Positions 1-11,563 of a stretch of DNA of 64,000 nt are shown piece after piece (position 1 is the stretch's first letter; every line of letters begins with the position of its first letter). The stretch lies in NCBI RefSeq assembly GCF_021018805.1, contig NC_086258.1:8409081-8473080 (forward strand), given 5' to 3'. Under the pieces are notes generated by a model. That model was given only the letters and a program-made list of their open reading frames with translations. It did not search any database and was not told where the DNA came from. The stretch comes from Prinia subflava. Its lineage: Eukaryota > Chordata > Aves > Passeriformes > Cisticolidae. The translations under genes and the position numbers were made by a program.

Positions 1-3000
1 TTGAAGGATAAGGTTTGGGTGTGTTTTATTTGCCGTGCCAGGTGTCCCAATGGATCGCTGTGACTGCTTTTCATGGAAAATTAAGGTAAGCAGGGATACG
101 CAACCTGCAGCAAAAACATCCCTGGCTAAAATTGGAATTTCATGGCTAGGAAAGGAAAGATAGAAACAGCAACCAGCCTGCTCTGAGCTCTTCAGCAAGG
201 TTGGTTTTTTCTCCTATTTATTTATTTTCAAGTTGGGACTGACTCTGTTGAAGGAATGAAAAATTAACCTGGATTTTCCAACGTGTCCATTGCTGTGACC
301 TGGTGGAGACTTCCAAGGGCTTGGCCGTGGTTCAGGGGTGAGGCTGAGAGCTACAAAATGCCCCAGGGAGGTCCTGGTGCAAACCCAGGCCACCAACACC
401 AACACCAGGAGCTCAGAGCCCGTCCTGCAAGGTGAGAACCAGATTTGGGGCCTGGTGGCTGCAGAGAGCTACACTGACCCATTTTCCTCTGGCTGATGGA
501 TACAGGCACTGGGAAAAGCTCCATAGCAACTGGATGTGCACAGTTTAATTATGAAATCCCCACGGTGCTCCCTTGTAAAGATAAATGGATCCAGGATATT
601 TTTCCCCCCCTCGCAGCCATTAGGAAAGGTCTATATTTAGAAGGTCCTGTCCCACTTTGCCAAACAGCAGCAGAGCCTGGGGAAGGGCAATGAGCAGGAT
701 GAGCGTGTCCAGGTCAACACAGGGAACATCCTTCCAGGAAGCTTTGGGAGCCTGAGGAAACCTGGTGGTTATCCCATGGAGTTTTGGGTGGGAAAAACCC
801 TGCCAAAACCAGTGCCAGGCACTGCTGATGGTGGTGGTGGCGTCTCACACCTCTGGAATTGTGCAAAATAACCCCAGGTGTGACAGGGAACCCAGGAACC
901 CCGTCCCAGGTGTTAATCCCAAAAGGAGGGACAGATCCAGCAGAGCTGCTGGATCAGTATCACCCCGGGAAGGTCCCAGAAAAACCAGGCAGCAGAGCAG
1001 AGCTGTGTTGGTGAGGATATTCTGGGTTCTCTCCTGGCTGTCTTTTTTTTTAAGCTCTCCACAACAGCTCAGGTCAGCTCTCATTACCTTCAGCTGTCCC
1101 TGCTGTCCCCTGGCACGGAGCGCTGGGACGCAGACAGTGAGAACTTTGAGATGGCAGGATAAATAAAATAGATGCTATTATTGCAGCCCTCTCCCGCTCG
1201 CTGCCGCCGTGGTATCTCTTCTCTTGTCTGACTTATTGCTGATGTCTCCTGTCAGCCCAGCTCGCCTCTCCCGGAGATGTGATTTATGGGCCGGGGAGGC
1301 AGAGCAGAAACACGGCAAAAATTGCAAATGAGGGTGGCCGGGAGGAGCTCGGGGGAAAGACAAGGAGCGCCTGTGATGAGGATGTGCAAACGGGTCCTTG
1401 TCCCACGGCCCCGTGGCAGGGATGGGGTTGGGGACAGCGTGCTCAGACAACCGAACAGCCTCGCTGCAGGGCTCCAGCTTGAGCTGGGAGAAGCAAATCC
1501 TGGAGCAGGGACACAATCCCTGCCCTGAAAGCTCCCCATTCGGGGTGTGAGTGCCACCATCAGGGGCTGGCACCTGCCCTGAGAGCCCGGGCAGCACTGC
1601 CCAAATCCAGACCCACCCCGTCCCTCCTGCCTCAGGGGTTTGTCCTCTCCCATCCCTGCGCTTTGGATGCGGGCAGGACACGAGGAGAGAGGATCACAGC
1701 TTTGGGGAGCTGTCCTTGCCCGCAGCCCCTGCAGGATGCTGCTATTTTCATCCCCGGGGCTGAGGCTCGTGATAATTGAAAGCTGTTCCTCCTCAGGCTC
1801 CAGGCGCCTCTCACGAGTCCTTCCTGCTGCCAGCCCCAAACCTGGGAGCAGCGTGGAAGTGCCAAGAAAACAACCCCTGGTTTTTCCTGGGTTTTATTGC
1901 ACCCTCCAGGACAGGGGGACTCGTGTGTGTCCTCTGTGCCACCCTGCAGAGCAAGCCCAGGAGTGTGAGTGAGTAACTGTGCGCTGGGAAGGGGAGAGAA
2001 AGCCCAAAAACATTCCCTGTAATCCTCCCCAGAACTCAGGGAGAAGATGAGAAACGAGGATTTGTGTTAGAAATGAAAATTAAACCCGTGCGTGGTTTCA
2101 TTTCCCTGCACAGGAATTCCAGAGGCTGCTCCCAGGCAGATGCTGCTGCTTTAATCCTGCCTTTTGGCCAGTTATGCACACATGTACCAGTCCTGCTTGG
2201 ATTACACTTTCCAAGGATTACAGCTCAAATCCAGCAGGGCTTTTAATGCCTGGAATGGGGCAGAGCAGCTGACATTAATAAATTCCAGGAGTGCAAACGC
2301 AGCCGGCGCTGGGCTCGCCATTAGAAAGTCTGATGGAGGATTAGAATGCAACTTGGAGAAATCAGAGAAATCAGCCACACTGCTGCACCTCCAGCTGGGG
2401 ATTTTTATTTTTGATTTTTTTCCTTGGGCCATGTCACCCTCTCGTTGAGCAGTTCTAGATTCTGGATAATTGTTCCAGGGGAAATCTGATGAGTGGAATG
2501 CTGCTGGAGGCTGCTGAGCCTGCCCAGGGGCTCGGACTGCTCTGCCACGCAGGGAATCCCAGTCCGTGCCCTCGGCAGGAGTGGGAGCCAGGGCAAACCT
2601 GGGCACGGGAGGCTTTGCAAAAACACAAATAAACAGAAATATCCAGGAGCTGGCAGGGGGAACCAGGGAGTTCTGTTGTGTTTGTGGCTTTGGTCAATTT
2701 AACACCCAGCTGAAGAGACAAAGGAGCTTTTTTATATAAACCACATTTAAGATGAGGTGATTTGGGGTGCCCTAGGTATCCTAAGACCCCGAGGGGATTC
2801 TTAGGAATCCAAGCATCCCTAGGAATTGTTGTGTTTTCCCAGACAATCTTTCTCCTGTTCTCCAAGATATGGGACAATTGTTGCAGGTGACTGAGTTACC
2901 ATTTATCAGCAGCCACGATGCAGAACCTCAGACTGTGAGGATCAAAATACATGAAGAAAAAAGGAAAAAAAAAAAAAAAACCAAACCAAAATCCCCAATT

Positions 3001-3127
3001 CCCTTCTTTCCCAGTGATCTCAGGAAAATCTGGATGGTGCAGCAATTCCCCAGCTCCTGGACTAAAACATCTGTGACAAAGCAGAGCAGGTAATTGCTCC
3101 TGTCAGCTGAGCAGAGGAGTAAACCTG
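1..3127. other. Unique non-coding sequence, no gene seen
   Basis: No open frame here has a recognisable protein domain, and none shows a convincing splice-site-bounded structure. There is a short A-run near 2957-2976. A segment around 1190-1300 is CpG-containing and ends in GATTTATGGGCC, which resembles a HOX/CDX site, but nothing more can be supported. Confidence 0.6.
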
Positions 3128-3175
3128 TAGGAAAATCAGTGGTTTTAGGAAAATCAGTGGTTTTTAGGAAAATCC
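3128..3175. repeat. Short 18-19 bp tandem repeat, about 2.5 copies
   Basis: The unit TAGGAAAATCAGTGGTTT occurs twice in tandem and is followed by a third partial copy. It is too short to be more than a local slippage duplication. Confidence 0.75.
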
Positions 3176-3974
3176 TTGAGCTGGGAATGCCAGCTGGAGG
3201 TGAAGCTGCCCTGCAGCCGAGGCAGCAATGCCATGAGCAAGGAGACGCCCTCAGAGGACATTTCCTTGCCTGGGGTTTCATTCCATCCTTTCTGCCTCGG
3301 GAAGGGTTAAATCTCTCCTGCCGAGGCTTGTTCCTCATCCCATGTGGAGAGGGTGCTAATTGCACTGAAAGGCCCAGGGATTAGCAGGAGAGGCAGGCGA
3401 AAATGAATCGAGAAATGAGGAAAGGGATAATTGGCTCCCATGTGCCCGAAGCCGTGAATTCCCCCCGGGTGAGGAGCACCTTCCTCGTGGTGGGGCTTGG
3501 CCAGGAAGCTGCAGCTGGGTCTGGCACCAAATTCGGGACAGAGTTTGTGGACTGGACAGAGAAATCCTTGGACGAGCTCATCCCTCCTCCACCATTTCCT
3601 TGGAGCAGCTCCAAGGAAACACAACAAGCCCTGTCCGGAGGGATGCTCAGCATTCCCTCTCCAGAGCCTGGGTTTGGAGGCTGTTCCAGGGAATAAACCG
3701 GGCATCCCTGGAGTTCATCCATCCCGCTCGGGTCACTGGCGGTGTTGTGACAATGGAGAGGTGAGTGTCACCTCCTCAGCGGTGACATTCCAGCCCGGGT
3801 GTGCCTTGGTCACTGCTGTGGGTAGAGGAGGAACAGCACCTGCAAGGAAGGGTTGGACTCACGTTAAAATCAGGCTGGGAGGATTTTGAGATGAATCAAG
3901 GCGAGCTCAGTGATGCTGTGTAACTCCTGTGTTTGTCTGAGCATCTCCTCTGGAGCAACCATTGTTGAGTGTTC
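3176..3974. other. Unique non-coding sequence
   Basis: This stretch separates the short 18 bp repeat from the first CR1 tail. It contains overlapping open frames on both strands but no recognisable protein, splice pattern or repeat. Confidence 0.5.
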
Positions 3975-4137
3975 ATTCAAATTCAGGTTTGGAACAGGCT
4001 GCCCTGGGAGGTGCTGGAATCACCATCCTTGGAAGGCATCAAAAATCAGGCAGATGTGGCCCTTGGGGAGTGGTTTAGTGGTTGGACTCGATGATCTTGG
4101 AGACCTTTCCCAGCCTGGATGATGCTGGAATGTGATA
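3975..4137 (+). mobile_element. CR1 LINE 3'-end fragment, plus orientation
   Basis: The text runs from a segment resembling the CR1 'GGAACAGGCTGCCC..GGAGGTGCTGGA' block to GGTTGGACTCGATGATCTTG and CCCAGCCTGGATGATGCTGG. That is the classic order at the 3' end of avian CR1. The 5' part of the element, with its ORFs, is absent, which is the usual 5' truncation. The copy is diverged and has small internal deletions, so it is old and inactive. The match is from knowledge of the family, not from a database search. Confidence 0.88.
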
Positions 4138-6357
4138 CAATATTGGGATTCCTTGTCTGCAGTGCCAGCAGTGCAGCCCACAAGTGACAGCTGCCCTTGG
4201 CTAAACCCAGCCTGGATATCAAAGCTGCTTTTAATTTCAATGTGGTTAATTATAAATATTTTACCTCTTGCTCAGGACAGAGGAGCAGGCAGCAGCTGCA
4301 GAGCTGTGTTTTTCTCAGAGGCTCTCTAGGAAAGCCCCTGGGAGCGAGGTCAGCGATCCTCCCGGGCCACTCCTCTCCTTGCTGGGCTGTGGGGTGCACA
4401 AGGATTTGTGCATGAGGATACCTGGCAGAGCTCGGCAGCCCCGTGGCTGTGGCCAGGCACTGGCAGGGATGAGCTGAGCTCAGCTGAGCCCTCCGAGAGC
4501 AGAATCCTTTTATCCCATCGCTGTCTGAAGGTAGAGAGGGCTCAGGATGGCTCTGCTGCTGCAGAGGTGAGTTCAGTTGAGGACTCTGGCTTGAGTCATC
4601 TTGGCTGAAAGTCGCTCTGGGTAAACTTTCCATTCCAGTAGAATGAGGAGAGCAGAAACGAAGCTGCTTTGGGGATTTTCGGTGGTGGCAGAGGCTGATG
4701 AAATATTGAAGAGCCAGGCCATCTGTAACTGCTGCACGGGCTGGGGAGCACAGACACCAACTGGGCAGGGGCAGGAGGGGCTGTGGACACCCGTCCTGCA
4801 GGAAAAGTGGCCAGGGGGACAGATGGCACGGTTTGCTGGGAATTACATCCCCTTTCCCCCGTTTTTGGCACTATCACAGTCAATAAAGTGCAGAGGAGAG
4901 TCAACAACACCCAGCACGGGCTGTGGAGCAGAGCTCTGCTGCATCGCTGTAACTTTATTTAAATAGATCGTTGGTGCACTCTTAATTAAAGCGAAGAAGG
5001 GAAGGAAGCGCTTTCCCTGCGGATTTGGTGTTGATGTGGGATAAAGGAAGGAGCTGTAATGAGATTTCCGTCCTGGGATGCTGCAATCCCGTCCTCAAGG
5101 ACTGTGCTGAGTGATTGATGTCTCCTTGCTCGGACCGGGGGCACAGGACACCGGGAATGCTCCTGGGTCCATCCAGTGGAATAATTACGCCCAAGGAATG
5201 TGAGAAACCATCTACAAATGAAGTCCTTAATTGCCACTTCAGCCTGGCCATGATGAGATGCTTCTCCGCGGTTTTGCCAAAGAAAGAACAAATAAAATTG
5301 GGTAAAAGCAAAGGCGAGAAGTTCCGATTTTCACATGCAAAGTGGAGAATCCTTGGGAGGATTTGGCTCCTTGATCCTGCCCGGCTCCAGCTGCAGGAGG
5401 AGTGGAAGGAGCAGCACAATTTGCAGCACAAAGAGATCTCTGGGGTTGTTTGAGGTTTGCTGGAGGTGGCCAGTCCCGAAATGGGCTGCTCTGATGTGCA
5501 GAGATGTTCAGTGGGTAACAAAAGGAGCAAACCCAGCAAAGATTAAACAGCTCGGAGCCCCCCGAGGCAGGTCTGAGTGGCAGAAGTGATGCCCCAGGGA
5601 GGTGTTTGGAGAGAATTCCTCAGGTTTCCTTTGCTGGGATGTGGGATAGAGGGAAGGGACACGGGAATCAGGTAAAGGAATCCCTCAGGGTTGGAATCTG
5701 CGTGACCAATAGGGCAAAGCTCAAGCAAAACACTTCGGGGTTAAAGTGTGATTTAAAGGAAATGCAGAGTTTTAAGATGATTCCTTTTGATGTAGAAAGC
5801 AAAATGCTTCTCCTGGAGTCCGGCTTGGTTGTGCACATGGGGATTTTGGAAATCCTGGTAGGGTTTGGGAGTGTCCAGGTGTCCCAGGTGGGTGAGAGTT
5901 TGTCCTGCCCTGGTTTTTCCTGGCAGCGTCCCTTCCAGCTTGGATGCAAGGACACAGGGCAAGGAGCTGGGGAGAAATTCTAATCCCAAATTTCCAGCTC
6001 ATATTTTCATCTTCCTCTGCTTTTGTCACCCTGTTTGCACCTTGAGCTTTGCCTTCTGCCTTGTTGGCACTCCTGCAGAGTCTTGCTCAGCCTAAAGTTA
6101 GTCTGGGTCTAGAAAAATAAAAATCCTGACTTGGTCTTGGGCTCTCCCTGAGAAATTTGGTTCCAATACCTCCCTGTGTTTCCAGGCAGCCTCCAGGATT
6201 TGGGAGCTCCCCAAATCCTTGGTGACCCTCTGGGACCTTCCATCACCTGGACACTGAAGGATTCCAAAGCTCCAAAATTTAAAACATTGGTTTCAAATGA
6301 AAAGGACTTTCTATAGGATTTCCTTTGGGGTTTATAGGATTGCTTAAAGGGAATTTG
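4138..6357. other. Unique non-coding sequence
   Basis: The composition is mixed. A slightly more AT-rich patch at about 4930-5300 includes TTAATTAA and ATAATTA-like words. No exon, RNA gene or repeat was recognised. Confidence 0.5.
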
Positions 6358-6562
6358 CAGAACCATCCCTGGCAGTGTCCAAGGCCAGGCTGGACGGGAA
6401 TTGGAGCAGCCTGGGGTAGTGGGAGGTGTTCCCATGGAGGGGGTGGAGCTGGGTGATTTTTAAGCTCCTTTCCAATCCACAGCAGCCTGTGATTCCAGGA
6501 TTTTCCTGCACGAGATGGAATGAATAAAAAGAAAGAGAAAAATTAAAAAAAAAAAAAATAAA
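6358..6562 (+). mobile_element. CR1 LINE 3'-end fragment with A-rich tail region
   Basis: The order 'ATCCCTGGCAGTGTCCAAGG', 'CAGGCTGGACGGG', 'TTGGAGCAGCCTGGG', 'GTGGGAGGTGTTCCC', 'GGGGGTGGAGCTGGGTGA' and 'AAGCTCCTTTCCAATCC' is that of a CR1 tail read in the plus direction. It is followed by a region rich in A (about 6540-6562). No ORF of the element remains. Confidence 0.87.
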
Positions 6563-9186
6563 ATCAGTGCACAAAACGGCCTGGGCTGTGGCTGGTGCTG
6601 TTGTGGGTGTGGGATTTTCCCCCCACAGGAGCCCAGGTCTGGAGCTTTGGAGGTTCCAGGTTTGTGAAAATCCTTTCCCAGGCCTTTCCTCTGCCTCCCT
6701 TCCAGGCAGCTGTGAGAACCCATCCAACCTCTGAGAAATAATGAGCTTTTTTTCCCTTCTTCTCCCCAAATATTTTCTTTTCCTGCCGAGCCTGCCACGG
6801 GTGAAGCATCTCCAGAACAATCCTGGCAGGAGGGCAAATTCCGGGTGCTCCAGCTTGGCCTCTGGGATGACACATTTGCTCTTCCCTGAGCTTCCCAAAC
6901 ATCTTTTAGACTTTCTTTAACCTTTTCAAACTCCTCACTTGCAGGGCTTGCTCTGTTATTTCCACATCGAGCTGGCATTTTCACGGGAAAATAGCCTTCC
7001 CATAAAAATTGGTGATTTTCAGCTGCAACCATGGATTTATTGAAGAAAAGAATGGATTTTTCCATTGGGAGGAATGGGAATATTAACTCCCCATGTGGGC
7101 ACATTGAAGCTGCAAACTGCCTCCTTCCAAAAAGATTTAATTATTCTGGAATGATTTTTTGAGTTTGTTGGTTTTAGTTGTTTTTGGGGTTTTTTTTTTC
7201 TGTAAAACATTCCACCCTTTTTTATTTTCTCTTCCAATTTCGAGCCAACAAATACAAAATAAATCAACTCCCAATTATTTCCCCCCAACTGCTTCCCCCA
7301 GGGCTGTGCTGAGATTATGTGGAGATAAATAAATTTAGTTAAACAATGGCAAATTGTCCTGAGCTGCCTTTTATTATCAGGAAGTTGCGTTGGCAACTGG
7401 GATAATTTGCTGATGTTTTTTTTACGTGATCTCAGTCCCTTGCATCTATTCATGAGATTATTCCAAAATGTTGTATGGGTGCATTTAAATTAAGCATGAA
7501 AGTCTTTTAGGGCTTTTTGCAATGATTGCTTATTTATTTTATTATCAATAATAAATTTCAACCCAAAGCTTGAAGCTTCCCCTTTCAAGGGCAGTAAAAA
7601 GGCAGAAGAGAAGCAGCTGGTGGCACATAAAGAGCAGCTCTTATGGAACTGGGGTTGTGGGGAGGCTGCAAAGAAAATGAGCTGAGGTTTCTGGGTTCTT
7701 CTCCCAAATTCTTCCTCTTTTGAAGGGAATTTTGTCCTCTCTGGGCTCCAGAGCTGTTCCAAAGGAAAGGAATTATTTTTTTTTGATGGTGGGATGATAT
7801 TGCTGTGCTGGGAGGGGAAGAGCTTTTGGTAGGACTGGTTGGAAATGTGGCTCTGTTGTTATTTTTAATGGCAAATTCTTGATATTCATGGAATCACGGG
7901 AGGGTCCCAGCCCTTAGAGCTGTGAGAGAGGCAGAGCAGGAGCCCCAAAGCAGCACCCAGGGCTGTGTCCCTGCTCTGCCTGGCTCTCCATCACTTCAGC
8001 CACTCCCTGAGCCTTGGATGGGGGTTTGTTCTAAGCACAGATGCTGCCTGGCAAGAATAAACTCCCGTGGATGGTTAATGAGGAACAGAAGATGCTTTTC
8101 ATTTTCTTTTTTTCCTTTATTTTATTTTTTTGTTTTAATTTTTCCCTCCATCTGTGATCTCCAGGGTGAGCAGGAGGGATGGTGCCCTTCCCAACCCTCT
8201 GAAAGTTGCTTTTCCCATCTCCCATCCCCATCCCGGCCTGCTGGGGCTGAGCTGTGCCCCAGGACGTGCCCCTTTTTCTGCCCCAGGCAGGGGTAGGAGC
8301 TGAGCCCTCATTTCAGGGGGAAAGGGCCCTTCTGTGCATCCCTGAGCTATTCCCAAGCACAGCTTTTCTCCCCCACTGCTGCTGGAATGATCCAGGCTCT
8401 GCCTGGCTCAGGGCCAGCTGTTTGCTGCTCCCTGAGATCCTGAATTTCTGCTTTTTTTGGTGCAGATTGACAGGAGAACTCCTCAAACTCCTTCCAACAC
8501 TTCCAGGCATGTGGGAAATGGGATCCTCTGTGCTGGAGCAGAGCTGCTCCTGGGCTGAGGTGACTTTTCCCCGAGCTAGGATGGCTCCTGTTCCCATGTC
8601 AGGCTGATTTCTGCTCCCTGGTCACAAAGCAGGGCTGAATTCTCTCAGTATGGGAGGCACGTGAGCCTGCCCGTCCCAAGCTGGCTGCCAAACTCTTCAT
8701 CTTGCAGGGCCTGTCCTCCTGCCGTGCCCTCAGGGCTTTCCTAAATCTCCTTGGCTTGTCTAGCAGCTAAAATAAATATATATATATGTATTAAAAGAGC
8801 AGAGCTGACAGCAGAGGTCTTCCTGGAGGCTCTCTGAAATCCAAATTAATGATGTCATCTGTGACAGCGCAGAGCCCTCCCTCCAACACCTGTGAAAAAG
8901 AAAAGGTTCAAGAAAAAGAATTAAAAATAAAGGATTTGGGGTCTGTGGTTGCTGCTGTTGATGTGGGATAACCCCCAAATTCCTCCTTTTGAGTAGTTTT
9001 GCTTTTAGGACTTTTTAGGGATTTTTTTGCTGCCCTAAAGCAAATCCCCAGCAAACTGGGGGTGATGTTTGCTGTGGACAAAGCTCAGATGCCCAACTCT
9101 GGCTGGTTTTGGGGATGAAACCTCTGACAAGGACAAGCTGTGATGTTCCTGTGGGCACAGCAGCACCCTCAGCCTCCCCAGACCTG
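6563..9186. other. Unique non-coding sequence with an AT-rich block and an X-box-like site
   Basis: Most is ordinary unique sequence. The part at about 7310-7570 is AT-rich and looks non-random: GTTGCG-TTGGCAAC at 7384-7397 is one base from an RFX X-box palindrome, and homeodomain-type words (TTTAATTA at 7136, TTTATTATC, ATCAATAATAAA) surround it. Short TATATA microsatellite DNA lies at about 8770-8790. No exon was recognised. Confidence 0.4.
7874..7924 (-). mobile_element. Possible CR1 remnant (weak)
   Basis: TTCATGGAATCACGGGAGGG followed by TCCCAGCCCTTAGAGCTG resembles the very 3' end of a CR1 read in reverse, with an internal deletion. The segment is too short and diverged to be sure. Confidence 0.3.
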
Positions 9187-9230
9187 CCTGGATTTTGCCT
9201 GAATTTTGCCTGAATTTTGCCTGAATTTTG
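9187..9230. repeat. 11 bp tandem repeat, 4 copies
   Basis: CCTGAATTTTG is repeated four times; the first copy has one substitution (CCTGGATTTTG). It is a simple local duplication. Confidence 0.9.
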
Positions 9231-9724
9231 AATTCCTCGACTTTGACTGGAGCTTTTGCTGTCCCAGCGATTGGTGTCTCCTCCAGCCAGGATTAAAAGT
9301 AAATTATTAAGCAAACAACAGAGTCCCCCTTCCTCTCTGTCCCACCTCACAGTGCTGAGGAGGGAAAAAAGCTTTTTCCAGAGATGTCCAGCCACAGGCA
9401 GTGCCCAACACCCCAAAGGAGCCCCTGGGACAGGAGGACCCTGGAGCTGAACTGTTCCTCCTCTCAGCACCCCTGCACTGAGGGAGGAACATATTAATAT
9501 TAATATTAATAAAAACCAGAGATAAAATCTGGATCCTGGCCAGAATTCTGCCTCCAGATCTTGCTGGGGTGGATCACTTCCAGCTCATCCTTCCGTGCCT
9601 GGCACTGCCTGGGGGTGGCTGAATCCATGGGGAAAGGCTTGGGGAGCATCCCAGGGCTGGGAGGGCACCACGGCAGCTCAGGGCACTGCTGAGCTCAGCC
9701 CTGGAGTCAGCACTTCCCTCCTGG
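9231..9724. other. Unique non-coding sequence
   Basis: The only structure seen is a short TAATAT-type microsatellite at 9491-9513. The right edge grades into the 22 bp minisatellite. Confidence 0.5.
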
Positions 9725-10174
9725 CAGCTCCATCCTTCTTTTCCTGCAGCTCCATCCTTTTCCTTCAGCTCCGTCCTTTTCCTTCAGCTCCGTCCTTCTT
9801 TTCCTGCAGCTCCGTCCTTCTTTTCCTGCAGCTCCATCCTTGTCCTGCAGCTCCTTCCTTCTTTTCCTGCATTTCCATCCTTCTTTTCCTGCAGCTCTGT
9901 CCTTCTTTTCCTGCAGCTCCATCCTTTCCCTGCAGCTCCATCCTTCTTTTCCTGCAGCTCCATCCTTCTTTCCCTGCAGCTCCATCCTTCTTTTCCTGCA
10001 GCTCTGTCCTTCTTTCCCTGCAGCTCCATCCTTCTTTTCCTGCACCTCCGTCCTTCTTTTCCTGCAGCTCTGTCCTTCTTTTCCTGCATTTCCATCCTTC
10101 TTTTCCTGCAGCTCCATCCTTCTTTTCCTGCATTTCCATCTTTCTTTTCCTGCAGCTCCATCCTTCTTTTCCCT
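9725..10174. repeat. 22 bp polypyrimidine minisatellite, about 21 copies
   Basis: The unit begins CTCCATCCTTC and ends CCTGCAG (22 bp). I count 21 units; four are shortened to 19 bp by loss of three bases. Variants CTCCGTCC, CTCTGTCC and TTCCATCC recur, and the TTCC variant always follows a unit ending GCAT, showing that mutated units were copied. The plus strand is almost all C and T apart from TGCAG, giving strong strand asymmetry. Several long open frames on both strands come from the repeat and are not genes. Confidence 0.96.
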
Positions 10175-11099
10175 GCTCTCCTCCCGGGATGCAGCGATGC
10201 TGCCCGGCTCCAGCTGTCAGGGATGATGTTTCCCACCTGCAGGAACAAAAGCAGGAGTCAGCTCCTTCTCCCTGCGAGATTTCCCAGCAGGAATGGCAGG
10301 GAGATCACGAGCCATTAACGGCAGCAGAAAATCGCAGCTCTTGCGTTAAAAAAAAAAAAAAATAAAAGCAGCTTTTTGGCAGCTGAAATGAAGTTTTAGG
10401 TGGATGCTCTCTCCAGGCCTGCTCCAAGGCTTCAGCCCCTCTTTTGGGGTTGTTATTTGTGTCCCTCTCTCCTTATACAATGTAAATATTAATATAAAAT
10501 ATATATTTTCTTATAAAATCAGCCAATTGCATCCAAGGCAGGCAGCAGGATTAGGAAGAAGGCAGCGAGCAGAGTGAGGGGCCCAGAGATCTCCTGGGCA
10601 GAAGAAAACAGCAAGAACTCTGTAGAAGCAAAGATAATTCTGAATATTCGTGTCTTCCATGGAGAGGAAGAGCCTTCCATAGCTTTTATTTTCCAAGTTC
10701 ACCACTCTTGTGGCGAGAAATAATGGGATTAAAATATCAGCAGAAGAAATTGTTGGGGAGAGATCAGATAAAATTCTGTCAGGAGAGGGTTTGGCCGAGC
10801 TGGTCTTGCCTGGAGGGTGGGGAAATGAACTCAATAATTTTTCAAGGTCCTTCCAGCCCGTCCTGTGTGGCTCTGGAGCCATTTCCTTCCCTCTTGCCCT
10901 CCTGTTCTCTCTTTTAAGGTGGTCAAGTTCTTCACTGAAGCTTTTTTAGTTAGAAGTTTGGAAATATGAAATGTCCCCCAAAGCCTCGGCAGCTTCACTT
11001 TGCCCATCACAGAGGAGCAAAGCCTTGGGCTCGGGTGGAGCCCTGCCCCTCACGCCAGGTACAGGAGATTGATTTTAACAGGAGATTGATTAGGAGATT
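10175..11099. other. Unique non-coding sequence
   Basis: It includes an A-run at about 10349-10363 and TA-rich DNA at about 10480-10515. A CR1-like phrase (CAAGGTCCTTCCAGCCCGTC) at about 10840-10862 is too short to assign with confidence. No exon was recognised. Confidence 0.45.
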
Positions 11100-11330
11100 G
11101 ATTTTAACACCCCCAGGGATGGAGGCTCTGATTTTATCAACACCCCCAGGGATGGAGGCTCTGATTTTATCAACATCCCCAGGGATGGAGGCTCTGATTT
11201 TATCAACATCCCCAGGGATGGAGGCTCTGATTTTATCAACACCCCCAGGGATGGAGGCTCTGATTTTATCAATACCCCCAGGGATGGAGGCTCTGATTTT
11301 ATCAACACCCCCAGGGATGGAGGCTCTCCT
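11100..11330. repeat. 33 bp minisatellite, about 7 copies
   Basis: The core CCCAGGGATGGAGGCTCT recurs seven times at exact 33 bp spacing, joined by GATTTTATCAACA. Copies differ at only one or two positions, so the expansion is recent or homogenised. Since 33 is divisible by three, one plus-strand frame stays open and reads as an 11-residue repeat (PPGMEALILST). No neighbouring exon supports coding. Confidence 0.96.
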
Positions 11331-11499
11331 GTTTTATCTGTGCTGCAACTCTGTCCTCCTCTGGGGTTATCTCTGTGGTGAGGGCAGAGAGGGAGCTGCA
11401 GGATGGAGGCTGGGCCACTTCAAACCTCGGGCCACTTCAAACCTGGGGCCACAAGCCTGTTAAGGAGCAGCTGGCCTGGAACTCCAGGCCAAGTGGAAC
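11331..11499. other. Short unique spacer between two arrays
   Basis: It contains a small local duplication (CACTTCAAACCT..GGGCCAC, two copies at about 11418-11450). Nothing else was seen. Confidence 0.5.
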
Positions 11500-11563
11500 A
11501 TTGTCCATTTGTTCCATTGTCCATTTGTTCCATTGTCCATTTGTTCCATTGTCCATTTGTTCG
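11500..11563. repeat. 16 bp tandem repeat, 4 copies
   Basis: ATTGTCCATTTGTTCC is repeated four times, with one end substitution in the last copy. Confidence 0.95.
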
